Source: JBCBSP01 sp039819095 (lineage in GTDB: Bacteria; Pseudomonadota; Alphaproteobacteria; Caulobacterales; Maricaulaceae). From it: a stretch of 64,000 bases of DNA. The translations under genes and the position numbers were made by a program. The DNA is taken from positions 186,001 to 250,000 of the forward strand of contig JBCBSP010000002.1 in assembly GCA_039819095.1 (NCBI GenBank). Reading direction: 5' to 3'. The notes under the pieces were generated by a model that saw only the letters and a list, made by a program, of their open reading frames with translations, did not search any database and was not told the origin of the DNA. Positions 37,459 through 46,524 of the stretch are shown here, one piece after another. The first letter of the stretch is position 1. Every line of letters begins with the position of its first letter.

Positions 37459-38826
37459 TTACTGCGCCGCGTCGCGCAGTTCATCCACAGCCTCGGTGCG
37501 GGCGTCGAACAGGGGCGGCGCCTGCAACGCGTCGCGCGGCAGAGCCATGCGAACCACAGCGCCGCCCTTCGGCCCAGCGTTCTCGAATCGCACAGTGCCG
37601 CCCAGACGCTCGGTCAGGGTGATGGCGATGAACACGCCAAGCCCCAGACCACCGGCGCCCGGCGTGACGCGCCGCGTCGTGACATAGGGTTCGCCGAGCT
37701 TGGCCAGTATGTCCGGCGGGAAGCCCGGCCCGTCATCGGCGACGATGAAGGCGATGGTCTTCTCGTCCCAGGCCGCCGTGACATCAACGCGCGAGCGGGC
37801 GAAATCGACCGCATTCTCTATGAAATTGCCGACCGCATAGACGATTTCCGCCCGGCGCAGCATGACCGGGGTTTCCGGTTCGTCCGGCGGGGCATCCAGA
37901 TGCACGCTGATCTCCGTTCCCAGATCCCGCAGCGGTGCGCTCGCCTCCTCCATGGCCTCGCGAAGGCTGAGCCGGTCATGACGCTGATCGGAGGCCTCCT
38001 GGGTCTGGGACAGGCGCTTGAGGATTTCCCGGCAGCGCTGAGCCTGGGAAACCAGCAGCTCCACGTCCTCTCGCAGGACCTCATCACTGACCGAGCGCTG
38101 CATCTCGCGCGCGGTGAGCTGAATGGTGGCCAAAGGCGTGCCCAGCTCATGCGCGGCGGCCGCCGAAAGCGCGCCCAGCGCGGACAGGCGCTGCTCGCGC
38201 GCCAGCACGGTCTGGGTGGCGGCCAGCGCGGTGCCCATGCGTTTGGCCTCGCGGCCCACTCGCCAGGCGTAAACGGCGGTGAAGGCGATCGCGATCACCA
38301 GGGCAATCCACATGGCGGTCAGGTACAGCCCCGGAAGTTGCGGCTGCGCCCCGCTCCATGGCAGCGGCAAATGCCAAATCGCGACCAGAGCCGATCCAGC
38401 CAGCGCAAGCCCGGCCAGCGTCAACCACCAGCGCAGCGGCAGGGCCGCCACCGATATCACCACCGGCGCGACCAGCATGATGGCGAACGGGTTGGTCAGC
38501 CCTCCGGTCAGCGCCAGCAATACCATGAGCTGGACCATGTCATAAGCGAGCTGGGCTGAGGCCTCCCAGTCCTTGGCGAAACGCTGGGTCGGCAGGGCCA
38601 GCGAAAGCCAGGCATTGACCCAGGCGCTCGCCGCGATCACGCCCAGGCACGGCCCGATCGGCAGATCGAAACCCAGCCCGTAATGGACGAACAACACGGT
38701 CAGCGTCTGACCGGCCACGGCCAGCCAGCGCAACAGAATCAGAGTGCGCAGACGCACGCGCCCGAATACCGGCGTCAGCGCGGCTTCGGCGTTGATCTTC
38801 TCCCAATCGGGTTCAAGCGTGATCAT
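37459..38826 (-). CDS. regB: Redox sensor histidine kinase of the RegB/PrrB/ActS family
   Basis: The 455-residue kinase has six hydrophobic segments (about residues 35-190). The quinone-sensing motif LTGGLTNPFA sits near residue 105. The H-box is AAAHELGTPLATIQLTAREM, then the redox cysteine region QAQRCREILKRLSQ, and the ATP-binding N- and G-boxes (NFIENAVDFA, DDGPGFP, GGLGLGVFIA). All fit RegB. It would phosphorylate RegA when the quinone pool or cysteine redox state changes. A GTG at 38847 is an alternative start. The senC gene lies divergently about 240 bases away. Confidence 0.94.
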   Translation of the reverse strand: MITLEPDWEKINAEAALTPVFGRVRLRTLILLRWLAVAGQTLTVLFVHYGLGFDLPIGPCLGVIAASAWVNAWLSLALPTQRFAKDWEASAQLAYDMVQLMVLLALTGGLTNPFAIMLVAPVVISVAALPLRWWLTLAGLALAGSALVAIWHLPLPWSGAQPQLPGLYLTAMWIALVIAIAFTAVYAWRVGREAKRMGTALAATQTVLAREQRLSALGALSAAAAHELGTPLATIQLTAREMQRSVSDEVLREDVELLVSQAQRCREILKRLSQTQEASDQRHDRLSLREAMEEASAPLRDLGTEISVHLDAPPDEPETPVMLRRAEIVYAVGNFIENAVDFARSRVDVTAAWDEKTIAFIVADDGPGFPPDILAKLGEPYVTTRRVTPGAGGLGLGVFIAITLTERLGGTVRFENAGPKGGAVVRMALPRDALQAPPLFDARTEAVDELRDAAQ

Positions 38827-39067
38827 GACTGGAGAACCTGGCTGCACCTGCGTCGCATGTTAACATGGTTTCGCCAGCTGGCGTGAGGAGACCGGCCCTC
38901 GTCAAGCGGGCGATCTGACGCGGCTTGAGGCCGATCCGTGCGCCAACCTCCGCACCGACTTTGATGCTGCAATTGCACATCAGCTCTGGAATATCACGGG
39001 ACTTCGCGCACATTTTGTGCTGCTGTGCACCGCTTTTGAAACGGCGCGCCTTTCAAAGCGAGGGGAT

Positions 39068-39721
39068 ATGGACCTGAAAAATCGACCGATCTGGCTGCTT
39101 CCGTTGATTGCCGCCGCCGTCAGCCTGATTGCTGTGTTCGCGGTACTGGCCTTGCGGGATTCCGGCGGCGCACAGACCGCGCCGGGCGGTGTGCGCACTT
39201 CCGGTGAAGCCACGATCGGAGGACCGTTCGAACTGGTCGCCCATACCGGCGAGACTGTCACCGAGGCCGATTTCCTCGGCCGACCCATGCTGATCTATTT
39301 CGGCTTCACCTACTGCCCGGACATCTGCCCGATGTCGCTGCAGATCATGGGCTCGGCGCTTGAGCGGATGGATGCCGAGGATGCGGCTGTTTTCCAGCCC
39401 ATTCTGATCAGCGTCGATCCGGAACGCGATACGCCGGAATCACTCGCCGACTATGTCCAGAGCCCCGCCTTCCCCGAAGGCCTGATCGGGCTGACCGGCA
39501 CAGTGGAGCAGGTGCGCGCCGCTGCTGACGCCTACCGGGTCTATTACGTGAAGGTGGAGGATCAGGATACGGTCGCCGATTACCTCGTCGACCATAGTTC
39601 AATTATCTACCTGATGGACGCGAACGGGCGTTTCGTTGAAGTCTTCACTCACGGAACCGACCCGGCCATCATCGCCGCTCGGCTTGAACGATTTATAGAG
39701 GAAGGCGGCGCACGCTCTTAA
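39068..39721 (+). CDS. senC: SCO1/SenC/PrrC copper chaperone
   Basis: A 217-residue protein with an N-terminal membrane anchor (residues 7-29) and a thioredoxin-like periplasmic domain. The copper-binding FGFTYCPDICPMSL (CxxxC, about residue 85-89) and a late DHSSIIYLMD histidine are both present. Sco proteins deliver copper to the CuA site of cytochrome oxidase; in Rhodobacter the homologue sits with regB/regA (prrBCA) as it does here. An AGGGG site lies very close to the ATG. Confidence 0.95.
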   Translation: MDLKNRPIWLLPLIAAAVSLIAVFAVLALRDSGGAQTAPGGVRTSGEATIGGPFELVAHTGETVTEADFLGRPMLIYFGFTYCPDICPMSLQIMGSALERMDAEDAAVFQPILISVDPERDTPESLADYVQSPAFPEGLIGLTGTVEQVRAAADAYRVYYVKVEDQDTVADYLVDHSSIIYLMDANGRFVEVFTHGTDPAIIAARLERFIEEGGARS

Positions 39722-39781
39722 CACGTCTGGTTAATGACAATCGCCTTCGCACGATTTTCAGCGAAGGTCGGAGGTAGTTTG

Positions 39782-41068
39782 ATGCTTTATTCACTCGTTG
39801 AAATGACCCGCGCCTCCATGATGCCCTGGCGCGCGGCGGCGAATGTTACGCGGCGCTCGCTCCGCGCCTCGTGGAACCCGGCCGGCGACACGCTGGCGGG
39901 CCGGACTGCAGCCGCGGCCGCAGACCTGTTTGAAAGCCTGACGCGCTATTACGGCAAGCCGGAATGGGGTCTGTCGCCGACCGAGGTGGAGGGAAAGCCG
40001 GTCGCTCACACCATTGAGCGGGTCTGGTCGAAACCCTTCGCGGACCTCATCCACTTCAAGCGCGACCGTGCAGCCCTCGCCCGGGCGCGCGGCGTCAAGG
40101 CGTCCGGCATTGACGATCCGAAACTGCTGATCGTCGCGCCGATGTCGGGCCATTACGCGACGCTGCTGCGCGGCACGGTAGAGGCCTTCCTGGACACCCA
40201 TGAGGTCTACATCACCGACTGGACTGATGCGCGCATGGTTTCGGTGGCTGAAGGCCGGTTCGATCTGGAAGATTATATCCTCTATGTGCGCGAGATGATC
40301 GAAGCGGTTGGCGAAGGCGCCCATGTCGTCGCGGTCTGCCAGCCCGGCCCGCCGACCCTGGCCGCGATCGCGCTGATGGCTGAAGACAAGGACGCGGCCA
40401 CGCCGGCCTCCATGACCTTCATGGGCTCGCCCATCGATGCGCGCAAATCACCGACCGTGCCAAACCTGCTGGCGGAAGAACGTCCGTATGAATGGTTCAG
40501 CGAGAATCTCATCCATACCGTGCCGCCCATCTATCCGGGCGCGATGCGCCGGGTCTATCCCGGCTTCCTGCAGCTGACCGGCTTCATCAACATGAATTAC
40601 GACCGGCACGTGGACGCGCATCACCAGCACTTCCAGCACCTGATTGAGGGCGACCGGGATTCCGCGGACAAGCACCGCACCTTCTATGACGAATATCTCT
40701 CGGTGATGGATCTCACCGAGGAGTTCTACCTTCAGACCATCGATCTGGTGTTCCAGAAGCACGCCCTGGCCACCGGCGCGCTCACCGTGAAGGGCCGACC
40801 GGTGCGCCCCGAAGCGATTACCGGCGTGGCCCTGATGACGGTGGAAGGCGAGAAGGACGATATTTCCGGCATCGGCCAGACCCAGGCCGCCCATACGCTG
40901 TGTTCATCCATCCCGGCGGACATGCAGGATGACTATATCCAGCCCGGCGTTGGCCATTACGGCGTCTTCAACGGACGGCGCTTCCGCGAAGAGATCGCGC
41001 CCCGCATGAAGGCCTTCATGGCCAAACATGCGCTCAGCGCCCGCAAATCGGGCAAGCGCGCCGCGTAA
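39782..41068 (+). CDS. phaZ: Intracellular polyhydroxyalkanoate depolymerase
   Basis: The 428-residue protein matches cytosolic PHB depolymerases: start LYSLVEMTRASMMPWRA, the PKLLIVAPMSGHYATLLRGTVE region, and the cysteine nucleophile in VVAVCQPGPPTL (about residue 184) in place of the serine of extracellular enzymes; a C-terminal GVGHYGVFNGRRF carries the catalytic His. It mobilises stored polyester granules. GGAGG precedes ATG 39782; the longer frame from 39734 lacks such a site. No PHA synthase gene is in the window. Confidence 0.94.
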   Translation: MLYSLVEMTRASMMPWRAAANVTRRSLRASWNPAGDTLAGRTAAAAADLFESLTRYYGKPEWGLSPTEVEGKPVAHTIERVWSKPFADLIHFKRDRAALARARGVKASGIDDPKLLIVAPMSGHYATLLRGTVEAFLDTHEVYITDWTDARMVSVAEGRFDLEDYILYVREMIEAVGEGAHVVAVCQPGPPTLAAIALMAEDKDAATPASMTFMGSPIDARKSPTVPNLLAEERPYEWFSENLIHTVPPIYPGAMRRVYPGFLQLTGFINMNYDRHVDAHHQHFQHLIEGDRDSADKHRTFYDEYLSVMDLTEEFYLQTIDLVFQKHALATGALTVKGRPVRPEAITGVALMTVEGEKDDISGIGQTQAAHTLCSSIPADMQDDYIQPGVGHYGVFNGRRFREEIAPRMKAFMAKHALSARKSGKRAA

Positions 41069-41074
41069 CAGCGA

Positions 41075-41539
41075 TCAGGGGTGCTGGATGGCGGCCGGGA
41101 TCGCCTTGCGGATCGGGCTGACCGCGCACAGCTCCGGCGTCCGCCCGCCTGCAGCGATCAGCGAGCGCCCGTCCGCGTCACAGATCGCGTCCACCCGCCA
41201 GGAGGCCGGCTCGGTTTCCGGACCGCCCGCATAGCGCGCAACCAGATAGACCGGCTCGCCGCCGACAAGCCCCACGCAGCCATAGGTCAGATCCCGGCCT
41301 GCGACCGGCCCGCCGCCCTGAGGCTGAAGCGGTCCGGCGTCGGACTGAAACCCGCTGCCGCGCCAGGCCGCCTCACACGCCAGCGCCGCAGCTTCACGGT
41401 CATGGGCGAACTCTCCGGATTTGCCCAGCACTTGCGGCGGGCGGTCGAGCCGGCCCGGCGAATCGGGGGCGGAGACAAGGAAGAGCATGCCCGCACCCAG
41501 CAGCAGCAAGACGAATATGATGGGAAGCGCACGGTCCAT
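41075..41539 (-). CDS. Hypothetical membrane-anchored or secreted protein
   Basis: I do not recognise this 154-residue protein. It has an N-terminal hydrophobic segment (residues 7-23, LPIIFVLLLLGAGMLFLV) that could be a signal anchor, then a soluble domain with four cysteines (ACEAAW, YGCVGL, DAICDADG, ELCAVS), which could form two disulphides in the periplasm. It is convergent with phaZ, with only 6 bases between the stops, and divergent from thiE. Confidence 0.7.
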   Translation of the reverse strand: MDRALPIIFVLLLLGAGMLFLVSAPDSPGRLDRPPQVLGKSGEFAHDREAAALACEAAWRGSGFQSDAGPLQPQGGGPVAGRDLTYGCVGLVGGEPVYLVARYAGGPETEPASWRVDAICDADGRSLIAAGGRTPELCAVSPIRKAIPAAIQHP

Positions 41540-41656
41540 GAGGTGAGCTTAGCCGCGCCCTCGCGGCGAAACCATGGCCAAAACGGCGGCTTCTCATGCC
41601 GCTCGCGCGAACGCGCTGGGGGGATTGCGTTACGCGCCTCTTGGGCTATCCCTTCG

Positions 41657-42283
41657 ATGATGAGCGCAGAGCTTTACCTTCTGACCCCGCCGCAGATCGG
41701 CGAGGACTTCGCCGCAACGCTGCGACGCACGCTGAACGCCGGCGACGTTGCTGCCGTCCAGCTGCGCCTGAAGAACCATGACGAGGGTTCACTCGACCGG
41801 CTGGCGCCGCCCTTGGTTCAGATCTGTCACGAGGCCGGCGCCATGACGATCTTCAACGACCGGCCCGATCTGGCCGCGCGCTATGGCTGCGGCGGGGTGC
41901 ATATCGGTCAGGAGGACGCCCCTTACGCAGAAGCGCGCTCTGCAGTGGGCGCAAAGGGCGTGGTCGGCGTCACCTGTCATGACAGCCGGCACCTGGCCAT
42001 GCTCGCGGCGGAACGCGGTGCGGACTATGTCGCCTTCGGCGCCATGTTCCAGACCGCCACGAAAACGCCAAAGAGCCGCGCTTCGCTGGATTTGCTGACC
42101 TGGTGGAGCGAGTTGTTCGAAGCGCCCTGCGTGGCGATCGGAGGCATCACCGTGGATAATGCAGCCGACGTGATCAATGCCGGCGCCGACTATCTCGCCG
42201 TATCAGGCGGGATCTGGGCGCATCAGGACGGACCGGAAAAGGCGGTGGAACAATTTTCAGAACTTCTGGCCCATTCGTCCTGA
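41657..42283 (+). CDS. thiE: Thiamine-phosphate synthase
   Basis: The 208-residue TIM-barrel protein has LYLLTPPQIGEDF, AVQLRLKNHDEGS, the pyrophosphate-binding FNDRPDLAARYGCGGVHIGQED, GVTCHDSRHLAMLAAERGADYVAFGAMFQTATK and a terminal CVAIGGITVDNAADVINAGADYLAVSGGI. ThiE joins the pyrimidine and thiazole halves of thiamine. Two adjacent ATGs (41657, 41660) are possible starts. The substrate-binding residues look standard although PxxxTxTK is FQTATKTPKS. It overlaps the presumed start of the Sel1 gene. Confidence 0.92.
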   Translation: MMSAELYLLTPPQIGEDFAATLRRTLNAGDVAAVQLRLKNHDEGSLDRLAPPLVQICHEAGAMTIFNDRPDLAARYGCGGVHIGQEDAPYAEARSAVGAKGVVGVTCHDSRHLAMLAAERGADYVAFGAMFQTATKTPKSRASLDLLTWWSELFEAPCVAIGGITVDNAADVINAGADYLAVSGGIWAHQDGPEKAVEQFSELLAHSS

Positions 42284-43446
42284 TCGCAGCGATCAGCTTG
42301 ACGACCACCGCGCCCGCGCTCGCTCAGAACACGGCGAGCGAAGACGCAAGCTCCAATCTTCCGGCCCTTGAGCAGCCCGCCCTGCCGCCAGGTCTGGCGG
42401 CGAGCGCGGCTGAGCGCGATGAGAGCGATGCGGTCGAGGGCCGTACGCTGACCGACAGCGCCATGGCGCGCGCCTCCGGCGCCTATCTGACCGGCGATTA
42501 TGACCTGGCGCTGATCCATGCCGAGCGCGCCGCGGCGGCGGGCGAACCGCGGGGCGCGACGCTGGCCGGGCATATCCGCCTGCATGGGCTGGCCGGCGAG
42601 GTGGACGAGGACGGCGCGCTGCGATGGTTCAGACGCGCCGCCGAAGTCGGCGAACCGGATGCGCTCATCGCACTGGGACAGATGGCGCGCGCCGGACGTG
42701 GCGGGCTTTCTGCGGGACAGGCGGCGGACTTCCTGCGTCGGGCCGCAGAGACCGGCGACGCCAATGGCGCGCTCGCTTACGGCGTCCATCAGATCGAGCG
42801 CGGCGACCCCGGCGCCGCCCAGACGGCGCTGGACTGGCTGCAGCTGGCCGCTGAGTCCGGGCACGCGCCGGCCTATGCGCAATACGCCTACGCTTTGGAT
42901 CAATGGGTTCACGGCCCGCGTGACGCCGCACTGGCGCGCCCCTGGTATGTGCGCGCGGGCGAGGCTGGCGATCCGCCCAGCGCGCTTCAGGCCGGCCTGA
43001 TGGTGCTTGGCGGCGAAGGCGGGCCGGCGGATACGGCTGAAGGCGTACGACTTTTGCGGCTGGCGGCGGAGTACGGCCTGCCGCAAGCCATGGGCCAGCT
43101 GGCGCTGATCCTGTTTCAGGGCGCCGGCGACATGCCGCCCGATCCGGTCGCAGCGGCCAGCTGGGCCGCGCAGGGCGCGCAGGCCGGCGACGCGGAAAGC
43201 CGCTTTCTGTATGCTTATGCGCTGGCGACCGGCGATGGCGCATCGCAGAGCCTGGAGCAGGCCTATTACTGGGCGCTGCGGGCCGGCGAGCCCGGACCGG
43301 ATAGCCTGGCGCAGGATAATGACCGCACCCGGCTTGAGAGCGCGCTGGAGCGGGCGCTTGATCCGCAAACCGCCGCACGCATCCGCGCCGAGGCGATGCT
43401 GAATGCGTCCGAGCGCTTCAGTCCTGCAGAAACCGGCGATCCGTAA
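42253..43446 (+). CDS. Secreted Sel1-repeat protein with uncertain, noncanonical start
   Basis: About 397 residues with six to eight Sel1-like (SLR) repeats of about 36 residues between 70 and 360, for example GALRWFRRAAEVGEPDALIALGQM and GVRLLRLAAEYGLPQAMGQLAL. SLR proteins are scaffolds for protein contacts, often in the envelope. The only ATG/GTG/TTG start in frame is TTG 42298, which would cut a good signal peptide (FVLIAAISLTTTAPALAQ) in half. An ATT at 42253 after a purine-rich stretch, or a CTG at 42280 overlapping the thiE stop, would keep it. I give the ATT coordinate with low certainty. Confidence 0.72.
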   Translation: MFRTSGPFVLIAAISLTTTAPALAQNTASEDASSNLPALEQPALPPGLAASAAERDESDAVEGRTLTDSAMARASGAYLTGDYDLALIHAERAAAAGEPRGATLAGHIRLHGLAGEVDEDGALRWFRRAAEVGEPDALIALGQMARAGRGGLSAGQAADFLRRAAETGDANGALAYGVHQIERGDPGAAQTALDWLQLAAESGHAPAYAQYAYALDQWVHGPRDAALARPWYVRAGEAGDPPSALQAGLMVLGGEGGPADTAEGVRLLRLAAEYGLPQAMGQLALILFQGAGDMPPDPVAAASWAAQGAQAGDAESRFLYAYALATGDGASQSLEQAYYWALRAGEPGPDSLAQDNDRTRLESALERALDPQTAARIRAEAMLNASERFSPAETGDP

Positions 43447-43603
43447 GCCTTATCACGCTTTGCCCTGAGCCTTGAGGCACGCCCGGCTTGCCGGCCCGGC
43501 GACGGCGGGCTACACCGCGCCAACTTGATCCGGCGCGGCTGCGCGCTGCTGATTTCCATGGCTCACCCGGTTCATCGCCGGATTCATCACAGGTCCGCAC
43601 CGA

Positions 43604-44170
43604 ATGAAGATCAACGGCAACGAAATCAAACCTGGTTTTGTCATCAAGCATCAGGACACGATCTGGACAGCGGTTAAGATCGGCCATGTGAAGCCGGGCA
43701 AGGGCGGCGCCTTTGCCCAGGTGGAGCTGAAGAACATCCTGGACGGGCGCAAGCTGAACGAACGGTTCCGCGCTGCGGACAAGGTGGAGCGCGTGCGCCT
43801 GGAGCAGAAGGACCACCAATTCCTCTTCTCCGACGGGCAGATGCTGACCTTCATGGACACCGACAGCTATGAACAGATCGAGCTGCAGCTGGACTTCGTC
43901 GGCGAGGAGCGCGCCGCCTTTCTCGCCGACGGCATGAAGGTGACGCTGGAATTCTATGAAGAGCGGCCGATCGGCATCTCCCTGCCCCAGCATGTGGAGA
44001 TGGAAGTGACCGAGACCGAGCCGGTGGTCAAAGGCCAGACCGCGGCGAACTCCTTCAAGCCCGCCCTGCTCACCGGCGGGGTCCGCACCGCAGTGCCGCC
44101 CTTCGTGGGCGTGGGCGAGCGCATCGTTGTGGCGACCGAGGACGGCTCATACGTCCGTCGCGCCGACTAG
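43604..44170 (+). CDS. efp: Elongation factor P
   Basis: EF-P binds ribosomes stalled at polyproline and helps peptide-bond formation. The 188-residue protein has the KOW-like N-terminal domain with the tip lysine in VKPGKGGAFAQVELKN (Lys33), the site modified in many bacteria, and the C-terminal ALLTGGVRTAVPPFVGVGERIVVATEDGSYVRRA. The lysine-type tip suggests EpmA-type modification if that enzyme is encoded elsewhere. It is 23 bases upstream of the inositol-phosphatase-family gene. Confidence 0.97.
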   Translation: MKINGNEIKPGFVIKHQDTIWTAVKIGHVKPGKGGAFAQVELKNILDGRKLNERFRAADKVERVRLEQKDHQFLFSDGQMLTFMDTDSYEQIELQLDFVGEERAAFLADGMKVTLEFYEERPIGISLPQHVEMEVTETEPVVKGQTAANSFKPALLTGGVRTAVPPFVGVGERIVVATEDGSYVRRAD

Positions 44171-44193
44171 ATCACACAGTCAGGACCGGCGTT

Positions 44194-45009
44194 TTGGGAC
44201 AGCTTTCCCCCCTCATCACCATCATGATCGGCGCTGCGCGTAAGGCCGGCCGCCGGCTGTCGCGTGATTTCGGCGAGGTGGAAAACCTGCAGGTCTCCCG
44301 CAAAGGGCCGGCCGATTTCGTCTCCGCCGCCGATCACAAGGCCGAAGAGATCATCTTTGACGAGCTCTCGCGCGCCCGCCCCGGCTATGGCTTCCTGATG
44401 GAGGAGCGCGGCGAGGTGACCGGCAGCGACCGCACCCACCGCTGGATTGTCGATCCGCTGGACGGGACGCTGAACTTCCTGCACGGCCAGCCGCATTTCG
44501 CCGTCTCCATCGCGCTGGAGCGTGAAGGCGAGTTGATCGCCGGCGTGGTCTATGACCCGGCCAAGGACGAGCTCTTCCACGCCGAGAAAGGCCGTGGCGC
44601 CATGGTCAATGATCGCCGCCTGCGCGTGGCCGCGCGCAACCGCTTTCACGACAGCGTCATCGCCACCGGCACGCCCTTCTTTGGCAAGTCCGGCCATGCG
44701 CAATTCCTCAAGGAGCTGCACCAGATCATGCCGATGTGCGCCGGCGTGCGCCGCAACGGGTCTGCCGCGCTGGACCTGGCCTGGGTCGCGGCGGGCCGGT
44801 TTGACGGCTTCTGGGAACGCAATCTGAAAGCCTGGGACATCGCCGCCGGCATCGTGCTGGTGCGTGAGGCGGGCGGCTTCGCCGGCTCCATCGACGAAAC
44901 CGGAGACGTGCTGGAGACCGGCGACATCGCCGCCGGCAATTCCGACATCCTCGCCGAGCTGAGAAAGCGCCTGGCGAAGGCGTCTCAGCCGGCTCAGTCC
45001 GGCCAGTAA
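44194..45009 (+). CDS. suhB: Inositol-1-monophosphatase family protein (SuhB-like)
   Basis: A 271-residue Mg-dependent phosphatase. Metal-binding motifs MEERGEVTG and WIVDPLDGTLNFLHG (about residues 70-96) and the C-terminal WDIAAGIVLVREAGG are all present. The start is TTG 44194 with AGGA 7 bases upstream; this retains the LSPLITIMIGAARKAGRRL N-terminus typical of the alphaproteobacterial members, whereas ATG 44224 would trim it. It acts on myo-inositol phosphate or related sugar phosphates; SuhB also has an rRNA-transcription role in E. coli. Its end overlaps the convergent hypothetical gene by 16 bases. Confidence 0.93.
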   Translation: MGQLSPLITIMIGAARKAGRRLSRDFGEVENLQVSRKGPADFVSAADHKAEEIIFDELSRARPGYGFLMEERGEVTGSDRTHRWIVDPLDGTLNFLHGQPHFAVSIALEREGELIAGVVYDPAKDELFHAEKGRGAMVNDRRLRVAARNRFHDSVIATGTPFFGKSGHAQFLKELHQIMPMCAGVRRNGSAALDLAWVAAGRFDGFWERNLKAWDIAAGIVLVREAGGFAGSIDETGDVLETGDIAAGNSDILAELRKRLAKASQPAQSGQ

Positions 45010-45317
45010 CCGGCCTCGCCGTCCCAGCTGCCGTACTGGACGTCGTCAGGGGCCATAAGCTCGCCGTCACGGCTCCCCATGCAGTGGATGGCGAACAGGG
45101 CGGCGGTGAGTTCGACCTTGATCCGCGCGCCGTCCTCCGCGTCGGGCACGCGAACGTCGAAACACTCGCTGGTTCGCCAGTGCCCGCCTGTGGCGCGCAC
45201 GACCTCGCCATCCACGACAAGCCTCTCCTGCGCCCAGCCCGACCAGTGCCAGGCGTTCTCGGCGCGAACCTCGTGATTGTCGAACCGATAGATCCAGCGC
45301 TTGCCGCGCAACCGCAT
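44994..45317 (-). CDS. Hypothetical protein
   Basis: A 107-residue soluble protein that I do not recognise. It is rich in tryptophan (7) with segments such as WIYRFDNHEV, WHWSGWAQERLVVDGEVV and SECFDVRV, giving a beta-rich impression, perhaps a small beta-sandwich. No signal peptide or membrane segment. The stop codon lies inside suhB on the other strand. The open frame is clean and codon use resembles its neighbours. Confidence 0.65.
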   Translation of the reverse strand: MRLRGKRWIYRFDNHEVRAENAWHWSGWAQERLVVDGEVVRATGGHWRTSECFDVRVPDAEDGARIKVELTAALFAIHCMGSRDGELMAPDDVQYGSWDGEAGYWPD

Positions 45318-45474
45318 ATGGCTGCCCCCTAACTAACCCGGATGCGAAATAGGCGCGCCAGCAGGCGCAGACAAGCCTGTTGTCCCGCCTCATTTGCGCC
45401 CTTTAACCGGACTGTGATTGCTTTGCGGTGATGCTGCGAGGCAGAGTGCAGGCGCAATGCGTCGGGAGAGGGAT

Positions 45475-46521
45475 ATGGCGGACGAACACGAGGCTGGACG
45501 CTTTGAGCCGCGCAAGGCGCGTTTTACCGGCGCGGGTCAGTATATCTTCTGGATGCTGGTGTTTCTGGCGGCGGTCGGCGCGGTGGTCTTCATCCTGCGC
45601 GACACGCTGATCACCGCGTTCGAGGCCAATCCGGCGATCAACGGGCTGATCCTTGGCGTTTTGCTGATCGGCATTCTCTACACCTTCCAGCAAGTCTTTT
45701 CGGTCGGCCCCAGCGCGCGCTGGCTGGTTCGGCTGCGCGAGAGCGAAAACGCCGCGGCCCTGCCCGCCCCACCGGCGCTGATCGCGCCGATGGCCGCGCT
45801 CGTGGGCGAGACCGCCGGCGGGGAAACCCGCCTGTCCGCAGCATCATCGCGCGTGGTTCTGGACTCCGTGGCCGCACGCATGTCCGAGAGCGGCGCCTTC
45901 ACCCGCTATTTCGGGCGATTGCTGATCTTTCTGGGCCTTCTGGGCACCTTCCTGGGGCTTCTGTTCGTGGTGCGCGATGTGGGCGAGGCGGTCAGCGCGG
46001 TGGCGGCGACCTCCACCGGGGCGAGCGAAGCCGACGCAGCGGCTCTGATGAGCGCCATTGAAGACCCGATCCAGGGCATGGGCACGGCCTTCGCCTCCTC
46101 CCTGTTCGGGCTCGCCGGCTCGCTGATCATCGGCTTTCTGGAGCTGCAGGCCGGACGCGCACAGAACCGCTTCTATAACGAGATTGAAGAATGGCTTTCG
46201 TCCATCTCGCGGCTCTCCGCCGCGGCTGCTCCGGGCTCGGCCATGGCGATGGGCGAAGGCGAGATGTCGCCGGCCTATCTCGGCGCTCTGCTGGAACAGA
46301 CCACCGATGCGCTCGACCGCCTGGCCACCTCCATGGAGCGGCAGAACCGGGCCATGGAAACCACGCTGTCGCGCTTCGCCGATGACGCATCGGAAGCCAA
46401 CCGTGAAGCGGCCCGCCTGCTGCGTGACGAGATCAAGGTGCTGGTGCGCGCTCTGGAAGCGCAGGCCCGGATGAATCGGGACCGGGACGGGCGCAGCGAT
46501 CCGCCCCCGCCGGCGCGTTAA
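45475..46521 (+). CDS. MotA/TolQ/ExbB-like proton-channel family protein
   Basis: A 348-residue inner-membrane protein. Four hydrophobic segments: about 23-42, 55-76, 148-169 and 199-219. The last two (RLLIFLGLLGTFLGLLFVV and AFASSLFGLAGSLIIGFLEL) carry the conserved MotA/TolQ/ExbB pattern. The C-terminal about 80 residues are helical and charged. These proteins form the stator-type proton channel with a MotB/ExbD/OmpA-type partner, which is encoded 3 bases downstream. ATG 45475 follows GGAGAGGGAT. What the channel drives is unknown. Earlier in-frame start at 45418 is less likely. Confidence 0.87.
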   Translation: MADEHEAGRFEPRKARFTGAGQYIFWMLVFLAAVGAVVFILRDTLITAFEANPAINGLILGVLLIGILYTFQQVFSVGPSARWLVRLRESENAAALPAPPALIAPMAALVGETAGGETRLSAASSRVVLDSVAARMSESGAFTRYFGRLLIFLGLLGTFLGLLFVVRDVGEAVSAVAATSTGASEADAAALMSAIEDPIQGMGTAFASSLFGLAGSLIIGFLELQAGRAQNRFYNEIEEWLSSISRLSAAAAPGSAMAMGEGEMSPAYLGALLEQTTDALDRLATSMERQNRAMETTLSRFADDASEANREAARLLRDEIKVLVRALEAQARMNRDRDGRSDPPPPAR

Positions 46522-46524
46522 ACC

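Noticed and set aside
39719..39735. Possible CtrA box (TTAA ... TTAA) after senC
   Set aside because: The two TTAA halves are separated by 9 bases, not the required 7.
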